Translations under genes and position numbers: made by a program
In this document: positions 17,307 to 25,700 of the stretch, in pieces
How the letters are laid out: each line of letters opens with the position of its first letter
Numbering within the stretch: the stretch's first letter is position 1
Source: JAHBXE01 sp044222195
GTDB lineage: Bacteria; Planctomycetota; Phycisphaerae; Phycisphaerales; UBA1924
DNA length: 64,000 bases
Assembly (NCBI GenBank): GCA_044222195.1
Contig: JBGANS010000019.1
Coordinates: forward strand, 1 to 64,000
Direction: 5' to 3'
The notes under the pieces: generated by a model
Databases searched by the model: none
The model's input: only the letters and a program-made list of their open reading frames with translations
What the model was told of the DNA's origin: nothing

Positions 17307-17345
17307 GTTCACCGCAGAGTCGCAGAGGGCGCTGAGGGGGAAGAG
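17307..17345 (-). repeat. Distal arm of the repeat around the GxxExxY gene
   Basis: The outer 21 bases (17307-17327, beginning GTTCACCGCAGAGTCGC) are a perfect inverted copy of 17904-17924. The next bases (GGGCGCTGAGGGG) also match with few changes. It contains the stop codon of the GxxExxY gene and ends 9 bp before the uppS ATG. Confidence 0.85.
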
Positions 17346-17788
17346 GTATTCGGAGAAGAACGAGAGTTTTTGTATCCCATCGCGCGGCGGAGGATGCCAT
17401 CACGCAAGAGAGTCACGTGGAAGTTGATAATCAGGCCGCGCTGCTTGCCAGAGAGCTTGAGATAAGTGATCAACTGAGCCTCGTGGATGGGATGAATCTT
17501 GTCCACGCACTTGATTTCGATGACAACTTCGTCTTCGACGAGAATGTCGATGCGGTATCCGCACTCGAGTTGGACCCCATCGTATGACACGGGCAACGGC
17601 TTCTCGCGTTCAACCCTGAGGCCGTTCTTGGCGAGCTCGTGCGCCAGACATGCTTGGTACGCAGATTCGAGGAGTCCTGGGCCAAGCGCACGGTGGACCT
17701 TGATTGCACATCCGATGATCTTCCGCGTCAGGGCGTCATCGACCATTTCTTCGGGGCTGGTGACTTCGAGTTCCTGTTCAAGGTTCAT
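17309..17788 (-). CDS. GxxExxY family protein, PD-(D/E)XK nuclease-like
   Basis: 159 residues from MNLEQELEVTSPEEMVDDAL. The family name motif is GPGLLESAYQACLAHEL near residues 36-50. Further on, CGYRIDILVEDEVVIEIKCV has the D...ExK spacing of PD-(D/E)XK nucleases, and GKQRGLIINFHVTLLRDGI matches the family's C-terminal end. The last 18 or so residues (NSRSSPNTSSPSAPSATLR) are encoded by the inverted-repeat arm, which also supplies the TGA stop. The gene sits between purA and uppS, in their orientation, with a two-armed hairpin repeat 28 bp upstream of its start. Nuclease activity is inferred; no experiment is known to me. Likely horizontally acquired with the repeat. Confidence 0.87.
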   Translation of the reverse strand: MNLEQELEVTSPEEMVDDALTRKIIGCAIKVHRALGPGLLESAYQACLAHELAKNGLRVEREKPLPVSYDGVQLECGYRIDILVEDEVVIEIKCVDKIHPIHEAQLITYLKLSGKQRGLIINFHVTLLRDGILRRAMGYKNSRSSPNTSSPSAPSATLR

Positions 17789-17815
17789 TCGCGGACTCCG
17801 GAAGACAATCACCGG

Positions 17816-17924
17816 GGAGGCGCAGGGGGCGCTGAGAGTGCAGAGGATACGAAGAATGCGCCTGGTCAGACAGATTCGCCCGGTGCACCCTCCCCTCGGC
17901 GCTCTCTGCGACTCTGCGGTGAAC
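17816..17924 (-). repeat. Two-armed inverted repeat between purA and the GxxExxY gene
   Basis: The arm at 17893-17924 (outer 21 bases 17904-17924) and an inverted, more diverged arm at 17816-17856 (GCGCAGGGGGCGCTGAGAG) enclose about 36 bp. The purA-proximal end lies 12 bp after the purA stop. It has the same architecture as repeats at 28181-28319 and 29716-29848. Confidence 0.85.
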
Positions 17925-17936
17925 GCTCTTGCCCAA

Positions 17937-19271
17937 TCACTTACATTCGATGGTCTGCTCGCGGCCCGGGCCGACACCGACGAGTACGAAGGGGACTCCG
18001 GTGTAGTTCTGGATGAAGTCGAGGTAGCGGCGAGCAGCGGCGGGGAGATCGGTGAGAGTCCGGACGGAGGCGAGGTCGGCGTGGAAGCCTTTGAACGTGG
18101 TGTACACGGGCTCGGCTTCCATGAGATCGGGACCGTCGGGGATGAAACGGTCGGTGAGCTGGCCGCGGACGGAGTACTGGGTGCAGACTTTGAGTTCGTC
18201 GATACCGTCGAGGACGTCGAGCATGGTGAGGACGACGCCGGTGATGGAGTTGACCATGGCGGCGTACTTGACGGCGACAAGGTCGAGCCAGCCGACGCGG
18301 CGGGGGCGGCCGGTGGTGGTGCCGAACTCGCGGCCGCGTTCGCGGATGCGGTTGCCGGTTTCATCGAGGAGTTCGGTGGGCATGGGGCCGCGGCCGACGC
18401 GGGTGGAATAGGCCTTCATGACGCCGAGGACTTGATTGAGGCAGCGTTCGGACACGCCGGTGCCGGGTCCGATGCCGTGGACGGTGGTGGAAGAGGATGT
18501 GACGAAGGGGAAGGTGCCGTGGTCGACGTCGAGGAGCGTGGCGTTGGCGCCTTCGAAGAGGATGCGCTTGTTCTTGGAGAGAAGATCGTGGAGGAGGTAG
18601 GTGGTGTCCTGGATCCTGGGGCGGAGCTTCTGGCCGTGGGAGAGGAGGTCGCGGGAGATGCGTTCGGGGTCGAAGGGTTCGAAGTCTTTCTTGCCGGCGC
18701 GGTCGGACATGCCGGAGAGCTGGGAGTTTTTGAACATACAGGCGCGGGAGACTTTTTCGCGGAGGACATCCGGGCGGAGGAGATCGGCGACGCGGATGGC
18801 GGTGGAGCGGTGGATCTTCTCGGCGTAGGCGGGACCGATACCGCGCTTGGTGGTGCCGATGTCTCCCCCACCGCCGCCGGAACCGATGGAAGCCTGAAGG
18901 AGTTCTTCTCTGAGAGCGTCTTCCGACTTGTGATAGGGGGCGACGATGTGGGCGCGATCGGAGAGGATGAGGCCGGCGGTCTTGACGTTGCGTGACTCGA
19001 GACCTTCGAGTTCCTGGAGGAGCTTTTCGGTGTCCACGACGACGCCGTTGCCGATGACGGCGAGCTTGCCCTGGTGAAGGATGCCGGAGGGGATGAGGTG
19101 GAGGGCGAAGCGGTTGCCGCTCACGACGACGGAGTGGCCGGCGTTGGCGCCGCCGTTGAAGCGAACAATGGCGTCGTGGTCGGCGGCGAGGCGGTCGACA
19201 GCCTTGCCTTTGCCTTCATCGCCCCACTGGAGGCCGATGATGGCGGTGGAGTTGGGGCGCGGGTGAGTCAT
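17937..19271 (-). CDS. purA: Adenylosuccinate synthetase
   Basis: 444 residues starting MTHPRPNSTAIIGLQWGDEG; an in-frame start 27 codons earlier adds only linker. First committed step from IMP to AMP: GTP-driven condensation of IMP with aspartate. The GTP-binding GLQWGDEGKGKAVD with catalytic Asp, the IMP-binding FNGGANAGHSVVV with catalytic His, GTTKRGIGPAYAEKI, and the C-terminal RTLTDLPAAARRYLDFIQ are all typical. A Gly run after EELLQASIG sits in a surface loop. First gene of a probable purA-GxxExxY-uppS transcript. Confidence 0.95.
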   Translation of the reverse strand: MTHPRPNSTAIIGLQWGDEGKGKAVDRLAADHDAIVRFNGGANAGHSVVVSGNRFALHLIPSGILHQGKLAVIGNGVVVDTEKLLQELEGLESRNVKTAGLILSDRAHIVAPYHKSEDALREELLQASIGSGGGGGDIGTTKRGIGPAYAEKIHRSTAIRVADLLRPDVLREKVSRACMFKNSQLSGMSDRAGKKDFEPFDPERISRDLLSHGQKLRPRIQDTTYLLHDLLSKNKRILFEGANATLLDVDHGTFPFVTSSSTTVHGIGPGTGVSERCLNQVLGVMKAYSTRVGRGPMPTELLDETGNRIRERGREFGTTTGRPRRVGWLDLVAVKYAAMVNSITGVVLTMLDVLDGIDELKVCTQYSVRGQLTDRFIPDGPDLMEAEPVYTTFKGFHADLASVRTLTDLPAAARRYLDFIQNYTGVPFVLVGVGPGREQTIECK

Positions 19272-19396
19272 GCGGGGGGAGGGTAGGGGCGATAACGGTG
19301 GATCGTGGGCCTGCACCGGCCACTGAACGCGGGCGAAGGGCGGCACGACCAAAGGCGGGGCTGGAAGGGGCCGATTGACGGGCCGGAGCGCACACT

Positions 19397-19585
19397 ATGT
19401 CGAATGCAGAAACGATCCGGATCATGTGTCCGAACCTGGTCTGCCGGAAGATCCTGGCGGTGCCGACGTCGGCGCGCGGGAAGACCGTGCGGTGCAAGGG
19501 ATGTCAGACCAACATCCGAGTGCCGGACGGGAAGGTCGAGGCGGAAAAGGACGCTTCGGGGAAGCCGAAGTCTGAGGCGGCGTAG
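19397..19585 (+). CDS. Small zinc-ribbon protein
   Basis: 62 residues: RIMCPNLVCRKILAVPTSARGKTVRCKGCQTNIRVPDGK. Four cysteines in two pairs (CPNLVC and CKGC) form an MJ0042-type zinc ribbon with a charged tail. Such single ribbons are widespread in planctomycetes, and the fold alone does not reveal the partner. It has its own strong terminator just downstream, which supports an independent transcript. Confidence 0.8.
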   Translation: MSNAETIRIMCPNLVCRKILAVPTSARGKTVRCKGCQTNIRVPDGKVEAEKDASGKPKSEAA

Positions 19586-19610
19586 AGCCTCGCTGAATGA
19601 GAGTTGGACG

Positions 19611-19640
19611 AACCCCTCCGCGATGGAGGGGTTTTTGTTT
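19611..19640 (+). terminator. Rho-independent terminator of the zinc-ribbon gene
   Basis: AACCCCTCC and GGAGGGGTT form a 9-bp stem with a short loop, followed by TTTGTTTTT on the plus strand. Confidence 0.88.
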
Positions 19641-19641
19641 T

Positions 19642-20418
19642 TCAGGAGCAGCCGGCGGCGAAGGCGTTGAGGAAGCATTGGAAGTCGTTGGCGGTGAGGG
19701 TCGGGGAGCCTTCGCTGTGGTCGCAGTTGGCGAGCGGACTTTGGGAGGCGAAGCGGTTGAGGAAGCACTGGAAGTCGTTGGCGGTGAGGCCACCGGTGCC
19801 GTCGCAGTTGGCGTAGCACTCGGAGCGCAGGACGATCTGGAGGCCGTTCATCCCGGAGCGGTAGAGGGCGCCGTATTCGCCGGCGTGGGGATAGATGTGG
19901 CCGTTCGTGACCGTCAGCGTGTGCCTGGAATAGGTGACGCCGAGCTGATGAGTGCCGGGCCAGGCACCGCCGATCCACGTGGGGCCGGGGGAAGAGGTGT
20001 CTACTCGGACACGGTTCTGGCCGAGTGCGTTGTCGGGGTCCATGGCGTAGATGTAGACGTCGTAGGTGCCGTTCTGGAGGTTGGAGAAGTACAGGCAGAG
20101 GTCGACGGGGTTGTTGGTGCTCAGGAACATGTCGTCCATGAGGGCGCCGTCGCTGCCGGTGGTGGCGGTGTTGTCGAACGAGAGGATGTTGGCGCCGCCG
20201 AGGTGGTAGATCGTGGCGGGGAGCGACTGGCCGTAGAGGCCAACGAGCGGAACAGATTGTGAAGAAGGAATGGCGCCGATGACGTTCCAAGTTCCGGCCT
20301 TGCCGGCGGCGGCGTACGTCGCGGCGGGTGCGGATCCGGGGTTGCCGAAGTCGATGTTGATGGATTGGGCGTTGGCGAGGGAGGAGAGGAAGAGGAGGGC
20401 GAGGGAGAGGAGTTTCAT
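19642..20418 (-). CDS. Secreted protein with two C-terminal GC-type dockerin repeats
   Basis: 258 residues with signal peptide MKLLSLALLFLSSLANAQ. Residues 18-195 form a beta-rich domain (NIDFGNPGSAP, LYFSNLQNGTYDVYIYAMD, GALYRSGMNGLQIVL) resembling lectin- or PA14-like modules seen in planctomycete exoproteins. The last 58 residues contain two near-identical units, GLTANDFQCFLNRFA and TLTANDFQCFLNAFA, each preceded by a Cys/Asp-rich loop (CYANCDGTG, NCDHSEGSP). These look like the GC-type dockerin anchor of Phycisphaerales proteins, which may bind calcium and a cohesin-like or envelope partner. The gene stands alone between a terminator and about 200 bp of leader. Confidence 0.82.
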   Translation of the reverse strand: MKLLSLALLFLSSLANAQSINIDFGNPGSAPAATYAAAGKAGTWNVIGAIPSSQSVPLVGLYGQSLPATIYHLGGANILSFDNTATTGSDGALMDDMFLSTNNPVDLCLYFSNLQNGTYDVYIYAMDPDNALGQNRVRVDTSSPGPTWIGGAWPGTHQLGVTYSRHTLTVTNGHIYPHAGEYGALYRSGMNGLQIVLRSECYANCDGTGGLTANDFQCFLNRFASQSPLANCDHSEGSPTLTANDFQCFLNAFAAGCS

Positions 20419-20617
20419 GCTGGTGCTCCTTGGTCCGCTGAGCCAGCGTACCAGCGCGGTTGCGGCCGTTGCAATCCCAATTGGGGTAAGAACCGCGGAT
20501 TGGGAGAGTCAGCGGCTGCCCGTGCGGCGCCTCGGGCCTTAGAGAGTGGGTGAGCAGCGGACTGCAGGGGTGCGGCGAGGCCGGTGGAGCACTGGCCGGC
20601 GGGCCACAGCTCTGGGT

Positions 20618-21205
20618 CTAGAGCTTTTTCTTGTCCTCTTCATCTTCATCGAGAAAGTCGAAGTCGAGATCACTGGCGCTGCTGTCAGCGCTGCCGCCGC
20701 CCTTGCTGCGGAGATCGAGTTCGTCTTCATCCTCGTCGAGGAGAGGTTTCTTGGCGGGAGCGGGGCCGGTTGCTCCGGCCGGCTTGGACGGGGAGACCAT
20801 ACGAGTCTGGGCCGTCGGCGAAGCCGGACGGGAGTTGGGGCTGCTGGCGGCGGCGACAGGTTGAGGAGCGGAGCCGGCGTTGTAGGACTTTGCCGCGTCG
20901 ACCTGGGCAGGGTTGCCGTCGATGCGGGTGACAAACACGGCCGGTCCAACGGCGATGAGATCGCCGGGGGAGAGCTGGACTTCCTGGATTCGCTGGCGGT
21001 TGACGTAGGTGCCGTTGGAGGAGCCGAGGTCCTTGATGAAGAGGCGGCCTTCTTCGACGCGGAGCTCGCAGTGCTCGCGGCTGATGCTGGCGATGGGGAT
21101 GCGGATGTCGCAGCCTTCGCGGCGGCCGATGAGCAGGCGGGCCCGCTTCATGACGGCGTCGCGGGTCTGGCCTTCGGAGTCGACGGTGACGAGGGTGACG
21201 TTCAC
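20618..21205 (-). CDS. FHA-domain protein
   Basis: 195 residues. The FHA domain covers about residues 1-95: KRARLLIGRREGCDIRIP (the conserved GR), SISREHCELR (SxxH), DLGSSNGTYVNRQRIQ (NGT...N) and ELSPGDLIAVG-like strands. It binds phosphothreonine peptides, so a partner of the Ser/Thr kinases in this window is plausible but not shown. The C-terminal 90 residues are Ala/Pro/Ser-rich, then very acidic (LLDEDEDELDLRSK, LDFDFLDEDEEDKKKL). A GTG at 21205 is the likely start; longer in-frame starts add unconvincing sequence. Divergent from hemW. Confidence 0.86.
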   Translation of the reverse strand: MNVTLVTVDSEGQTRDAVMKRARLLIGRREGCDIRIPIASISREHCELRVEEGRLFIKDLGSSNGTYVNRQRIQEVQLSPGDLIAVGPAVFVTRIDGNPAQVDAAKSYNAGSAPQPVAAASSPNSRPASPTAQTRMVSPSKPAGATGPAPAKKPLLDEDEDELDLRSKGGGSADSSASDLDFDFLDEDEEDKKKL

Positions 21206-21277
21206 GCTGGGCGTATCCTTGGCACGGTGCGGGGCTGGGGGTTTTTCGCGGCAATCGGCGGCCGCGGGTGGGAACCG

Positions 21278-22669
21278 ATGCGAGACGATACCTCGATTCC
21301 GGTGTTGCGGCAACGGGTGGAATCTGGGGCGGGGCCGCTGGGGGCTGGGGCCAATTCATCGAAGGCCGGCGATCGGGAACAACCCACCCCCCAACCCCCT
21401 CCCTCAGGGAGGGGGGGCCGGAATGGTTCGGGAGTACGGTCGCTGTACATCCATGTTCCGTTTTGTTTTCACAAGTGTCATTACTGCGATTTCTACAGCA
21501 TCGTGGACACGCGGGACCGACAGGGGGTTTTTGTTGAAAGGCTGGGGCGGGAGCTGGCGGCAATTGGGCCGTGGGCGGGGAGACTGGAGACGATTTTTGT
21601 CGGAGGCGGGACGCCGAGTTTGTTGCGGGTGGAGTTATGGAAGGAGCTGCTGGGGGTTTTGAGGAGGGAGTTTGAGATTTCGGGTCGGGGGAGTGGGGAG
21701 CACCGACTCGAAGGCCTGGGTGCCCATGTTCGAAGGTCGCGAGAATTCGACGGCCTTCAAGTCGGTGGCACGGGCGTTGGCACGGGGACGGAGTTCACTG
21801 TTGAGTGCAACCCGGAGACCGTGACGGCGGAGTTGATGGATGTGCTGGTGGCGGGCGGGGTGAACCGGGTGAGCATGGGGGCGCAATCGTTTGAAACGCG
21901 GCACCTCAAGACGCTGGAACGGTGGCACTCGCCGGAGAATGTGGGCAAGGCGCTCGACATCGCGCGGGCGGCGGGGATCCGGCGGCTGAACGTGGACCTG
22001 ATCTTCGGGATTCCGGGGCAGACGGTGGCGGAGTGGGAGAGCGATCTGAAGACAGCGCTCGATCTGGGGACAACGCATCTTTCGTGTTACAACCTGACGT
22101 ACGAGCCGAACACGGCGATGACGGCGCGGATGAAACGCGGCGAGTTTGTCGTGGCGGAGGAGGATGTTGAGGTCGAGATGTATGAGGCGACGCTGCGAAT
22201 GGTGCGGGCGCGGGGGCTGGAGCGGTATGAGGTGAGCAACTACGCGGTGCCGGGGGAGGAGTGTCGGCACAATCTTGCGTATTGGCGGGGCGAGGAGTGG
22301 CTGGCCGCGGGGCCGTCGGCTTCGGGGCATTACGCGGGGAATCGGTGGAAGAACTCGCCGCGGCTGGATGATTACCTGACGATGGATGATCGTGGGTTTG
22401 CGGGGATTGTGGATTGGGAGAGGCCGGATGCGAAGAGGGCGCTGTCGGAGAGGATCATGACGGGGCTCAGGATTTGGGAGGGGTTGGATGAGGGGTGGTT
22501 GCTCGGAGAGGCCGGAAGGGTTGGGGCGGATGCTGGGAAGTTGAAGGAAGAGATGGATCGGCTTTGTGGGGAGGGGTTGGGGGAGAGAGTTGGGGGAAGA
22601 CTTCGGTTGACCGATTCGGGGATGTTGTTGGCTGATGGGATTACGGGGGGGTTGATGGAGCTGGTGTGA
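21278..22669 (+). CDS. hemW: Radical SAM haem chaperone HemW-like (coproporphyrinogen oxidase-like)
   Basis: 463 residues from ATG 21278. YIHVPFCFHKCHYCDFYS carries the CxxxCxxC cluster motif (Cys63, 67, 70) followed by the CDF of the HemN/HemW family. GGGTPSLL, ECNPETVTAELMDVLVAGGV, RVSMGAQSFETRHLKTLERW, NVDLIFGIPGQTVAEWE and YEVSNYAVPGEECRHNLAYW complete the signature, with the C-terminal winged-helix region present. Two oddities stand out. A GC-rich repeat at 21381-21418 encodes part of a long, atypical N-terminus, and a hairpin repeat at 21699-21770 adds about 35 extra residues before EFTVECNPET. The family usually starts about ten residues before YIHIPFC, but no closer ATG, GTG or TTG start was found in frame. 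Confidence 0.88.
   Translation: MRDDTSIPVLRQRVESGAGPLGAGANSSKAGDREQPTPQPPPSGRGGRNGSGVRSLYIHVPFCFHKCHYCDFYSIVDTRDRQGVFVERLGRELAAIGPWAGRLETIFVGGGTPSLLRVELWKELLGVLRREFEISGRGSGEHRLEGLGAHVRRSREFDGLQVGGTGVGTGTEFTVECNPETVTAELMDVLVAGGVNRVSMGAQSFETRHLKTLERWHSPENVGKALDIARAAGIRRLNVDLIFGIPGQTVAEWESDLKTALDLGTTHLSCYNLTYEPNTAMTARMKRGEFVVAEEDVEVEMYEATLRMVRARGLERYEVSNYAVPGEECRHNLAYWRGEEWLAAGPSASGHYAGNRWKNSPRLDDYLTMDDRGFAGIVDWERPDAKRALSERIMTGLRIWEGLDEGWLLGEAGRVGADAGKLKEEMDRLCGEGLGERVGGRLRLTDSGMLLADGITGGLMELV
21381..21418. repeat. GC-rich hairpin repeat inside the hemW N-terminal coding region
   Basis: CCCCCTCCC and GGGAGGGGG pair across the loop TCA (21395-21415), preceded by AACCCACCCCCCAA. In frame it encodes QPTPQPPPSGRGG, which is unlike the rest of the protein. 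Confidence 0.7.
21699..21770. repeat. Hairpin repeat inserted in the hemW coding sequence
   Basis: CACCGACTCGAAGGCC (21701-21716) and GGCCTTCAAGTCGGTGG (21752-21768) are inverted copies with one mismatch over the stem. The length keeps the hemW frame, adding an Arg/Gly-rich loop to the protein. Confidence 0.75.
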
Positions 22670-22709
22670 AGGGTGATAGGTCTCATAGGACCTATGGGTC
22701 TCATACGTC

Positions 22710-25700
22710 TCATGGAGAACGCGGCGTGCGTTTGGCGTTCCAGATTCGGATCCCGCCAGCGTCGGTGGTTGACAGAATGCGATTGCCGTCGGGGCTGAAG
22801 GCGACGGCGTGGACGGCGCTGATGTGACCGCGAAGGGTGAGGAGCTCGGCGCCTGAGGCGACATCCCAGAGACGGACGGTGTTGTCGAAGCCGCCGGAGA
22901 TGAGGCGGGCGCCATCGGGGCTGAAGGCGGAGCAATAGACGGCGGTTTGGTGGCCGGAGAGCGTGAGGGCGGGAGCATGCGACACGTGGGGGCCGTCACG
23001 CGCGGACCAAAGCAACAGTGTTCCATCCTCGCTGGTGGAAGCAAGGATTGCACCATCGGGGGAGACGACGAGGGAGGTTACAAAGCCCGTGTGGCCGCGG
23101 AGCGTGACGAGTTCGGCGAAGGTGTCGGCTGACCAGATGCGGATGAGATTGTCGCGGCCACCGGTGTAGATGAGAAGGCCGTCGGGAGAGGTCGTGACGG
23201 CGAGTAGGCTGGAAGTGGTCGCGGGGATGTCGCGGACAAGTTTGCCCGTCTTGAGATCGCTGATGTGAACGAGGCCGTCATCGCCGCCAGTGAGAAGCCA
23301 GTTTTTCTTCTCACACAGAGCGATGTCGTTTGCGGAGCCTTGGTGGCTTGGGAACTGGATTGACATGGATGAAGATTTGAGATCCCACGCGCGGACCTGG
23401 CCATCGCGACCACAGGTGTAAGCGGTTTGACCATCAGAGGAAAGATCGAGGTCCATTGAGAGGGCACCATGAGAGGGAAGGGTGCGAAGAACTTTGAGGG
23501 TTGCTGCATCCCACTCGCGGACGCCGCTGGGGTTTCCGGCGCCGAAGATGCGTGAGCCATCAAGGTTGAACGCCGCGCCGTAGATGGTGGTGGCTTTGAT
23601 TTGGGAGGCGAGGTCGTCGGGTGAGGGCTTGGTGGACCATTCGCGGACAGTGCCGTCGCGCGAGGCGGAGAAGATGGTGTCGGCATCGGTAAAGGCGAGG
23701 CCGGTGACGGTGTTGGCATGACCGGCCCAAGTTCGAAGGGGCTCGCAGGTGGCGGCGTCGATGAGTTTGACGAGTGAGTCGGTGCTGCCTGTGACGATGC
23801 GATCGCCGGAGGGGCTGTAGGCGAGAGCGGTGATTTTGTTGGAGTGGATGAGGCCTTGGATTGCGGGGGTTTTCGGCGTGGGGCCTGTGATATCCCAGAT
23901 GCGGACGATGCCATCAGCGCAACCGGTGGCGAGGCGCGTGCCTGAGGGATCGAAGGCCATAGAGCGGATGGCGAGGGGGTGAAGCGGGAGTTCGTGGAGC
24001 ATGGTTCCGTCGGTGCGGAAGACACGGACCCGCCCCACTTCACTGCCGGAGGCGAAGAGATCGCCGGCGGCGCTGAAACAGGCGACGTTCACGAGGCGGC
24101 CGGTTTCGACTTTGGCGTGTTGGGTGCCATCGGCGGCGCCGATGACGGCGATGGTGCCGTCGTGGGCGATGGAGAGGACGCGAGAGCCGTCGCGAGAGAT
24201 GTCTCCGATGAAGTGGTGTGGGCCGATGGGGAGTGAGGCGACAAGTTCGCCGGACTCGGTGTTCCACGTGTTGAGTTGTGCGCTGTCGCCCGCGATGACA
24301 CGTGAGCCGTCAGGGCTTGCGACGGCGAAGACTGCTTTCTCGGGGATGGCAATAGTGCGAATGAGCTTGTGCGTGGAGCGGTGGTAGATGTGAAAGCCAT
24401 CGTGAACCATGTAGACGATGAGGCGGTCCGGGTAGGTGAACACGAGACTGGGGCTGGGGCTGCTGTGGGGAAAGTTGATGGTGGAGACGCTGTTGTCGCT
24501 GAGGCGGGTGAGGTAGTTCCATTCCCAGCCGCGCATGGATTCGGGGCAGCCGGCGAGGAGCCGACGCAGACGATCGACATCCCCACCGGCGAAGGCGGCC
24601 TGGGCGAAGCCGATTCGGTTGTGGTAGTCGGCGCGCTGGAGGGCTTCGTTCTTGCTTTCGGCGGATTGACGGGCGGCGTCGGCGACCTTCTCTGCGCTGC
24701 GGGCCTGATCTCGCGCGAGATCGGCTTCCAGGACAAGTTCGCCGCGGCGGCGGGCCTCAGACCAGGCGTAGATGGAGAACGCGCTGAGGCCGATGATGAG
24801 GAGACAAACGCCGGCGACGAGGGTTCGGTAGCGGCGGAGCTGCTTGCGCAGGAAGTACATCGCGGAATCGCGCTTGGCTTCGATGGGTTCGCCGTCGAGG
24901 TAGCGGCGGATTTCGAGGGCGAGTGCCTGGGCGGACTGGTAGCGGCGGGTGCGGTCCTTGTCCATTGCGCGGGCGGCGATGGTTTCGATGTCGCCGCGGA
25001 AGGCGCGGTCGAGGGTCCCGAGGGAGGGGGGATCATCTTCGCGGATGATTCGGGCGGCCTCGGGGATGGAGGTGCTGTCGATCTGATGGGGCAGGCGGCC
25101 GGAGAGGAGCTGGTAGAGCGTGACGCCGAGGGCGTAGACGTCGGAGCGGGTGTCGGTTTCGTTGGGATCACCGGAGACCTGCTCGGGGCTCATGTAGGGG
25201 AGGGTGCCGATGAGCTGGCCGGTGCCGGTGTGATGGGTGTTGGCACCTTGGGCACGGGCGACGCCGAAGTCGAGGACTTTGGGCTGGCCGGTGGAATCGA
25301 CGAGGATGTTGCTGGGCTTGAGATCGCGGTGGATGATGCCTTTTTGATGAGCGTGCTGGACGGCCTCGCAGACTTTGAGCATGAGGGTGAGGCGGGCGTT
25401 GGTGTCAAGCCTGCGGGAGAAGGCGTATTCGGTGAGCGAGGGGCCGTCGATGTACTCCATCGCAAAGAAGGGGCTGGCGCCGAGCGGGTCGTCGGTGTGG
25501 CCGGCCTCGTAGATGTGTGCGATGCCGGGGTGGTGGAGGCGGCCGAGGAGCTCGGCCTCGAGCTCCATGCGGCGGAGCATGGCGGGGCTGACGATGCCGG
25601 GACGGATGACTTTCAGGGCGACGGTGCGCTGCGGGCGTTCCTGCTGCGCGAGGTACACCGCGCCCATTCCGCCGGCACCGAGGGCACGGATGATGGTGTA

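Noticed and set aside
17499..18995. 498-codon plus-strand frame
   Set aside because: Shadow of purA and the GxxExxY gene.
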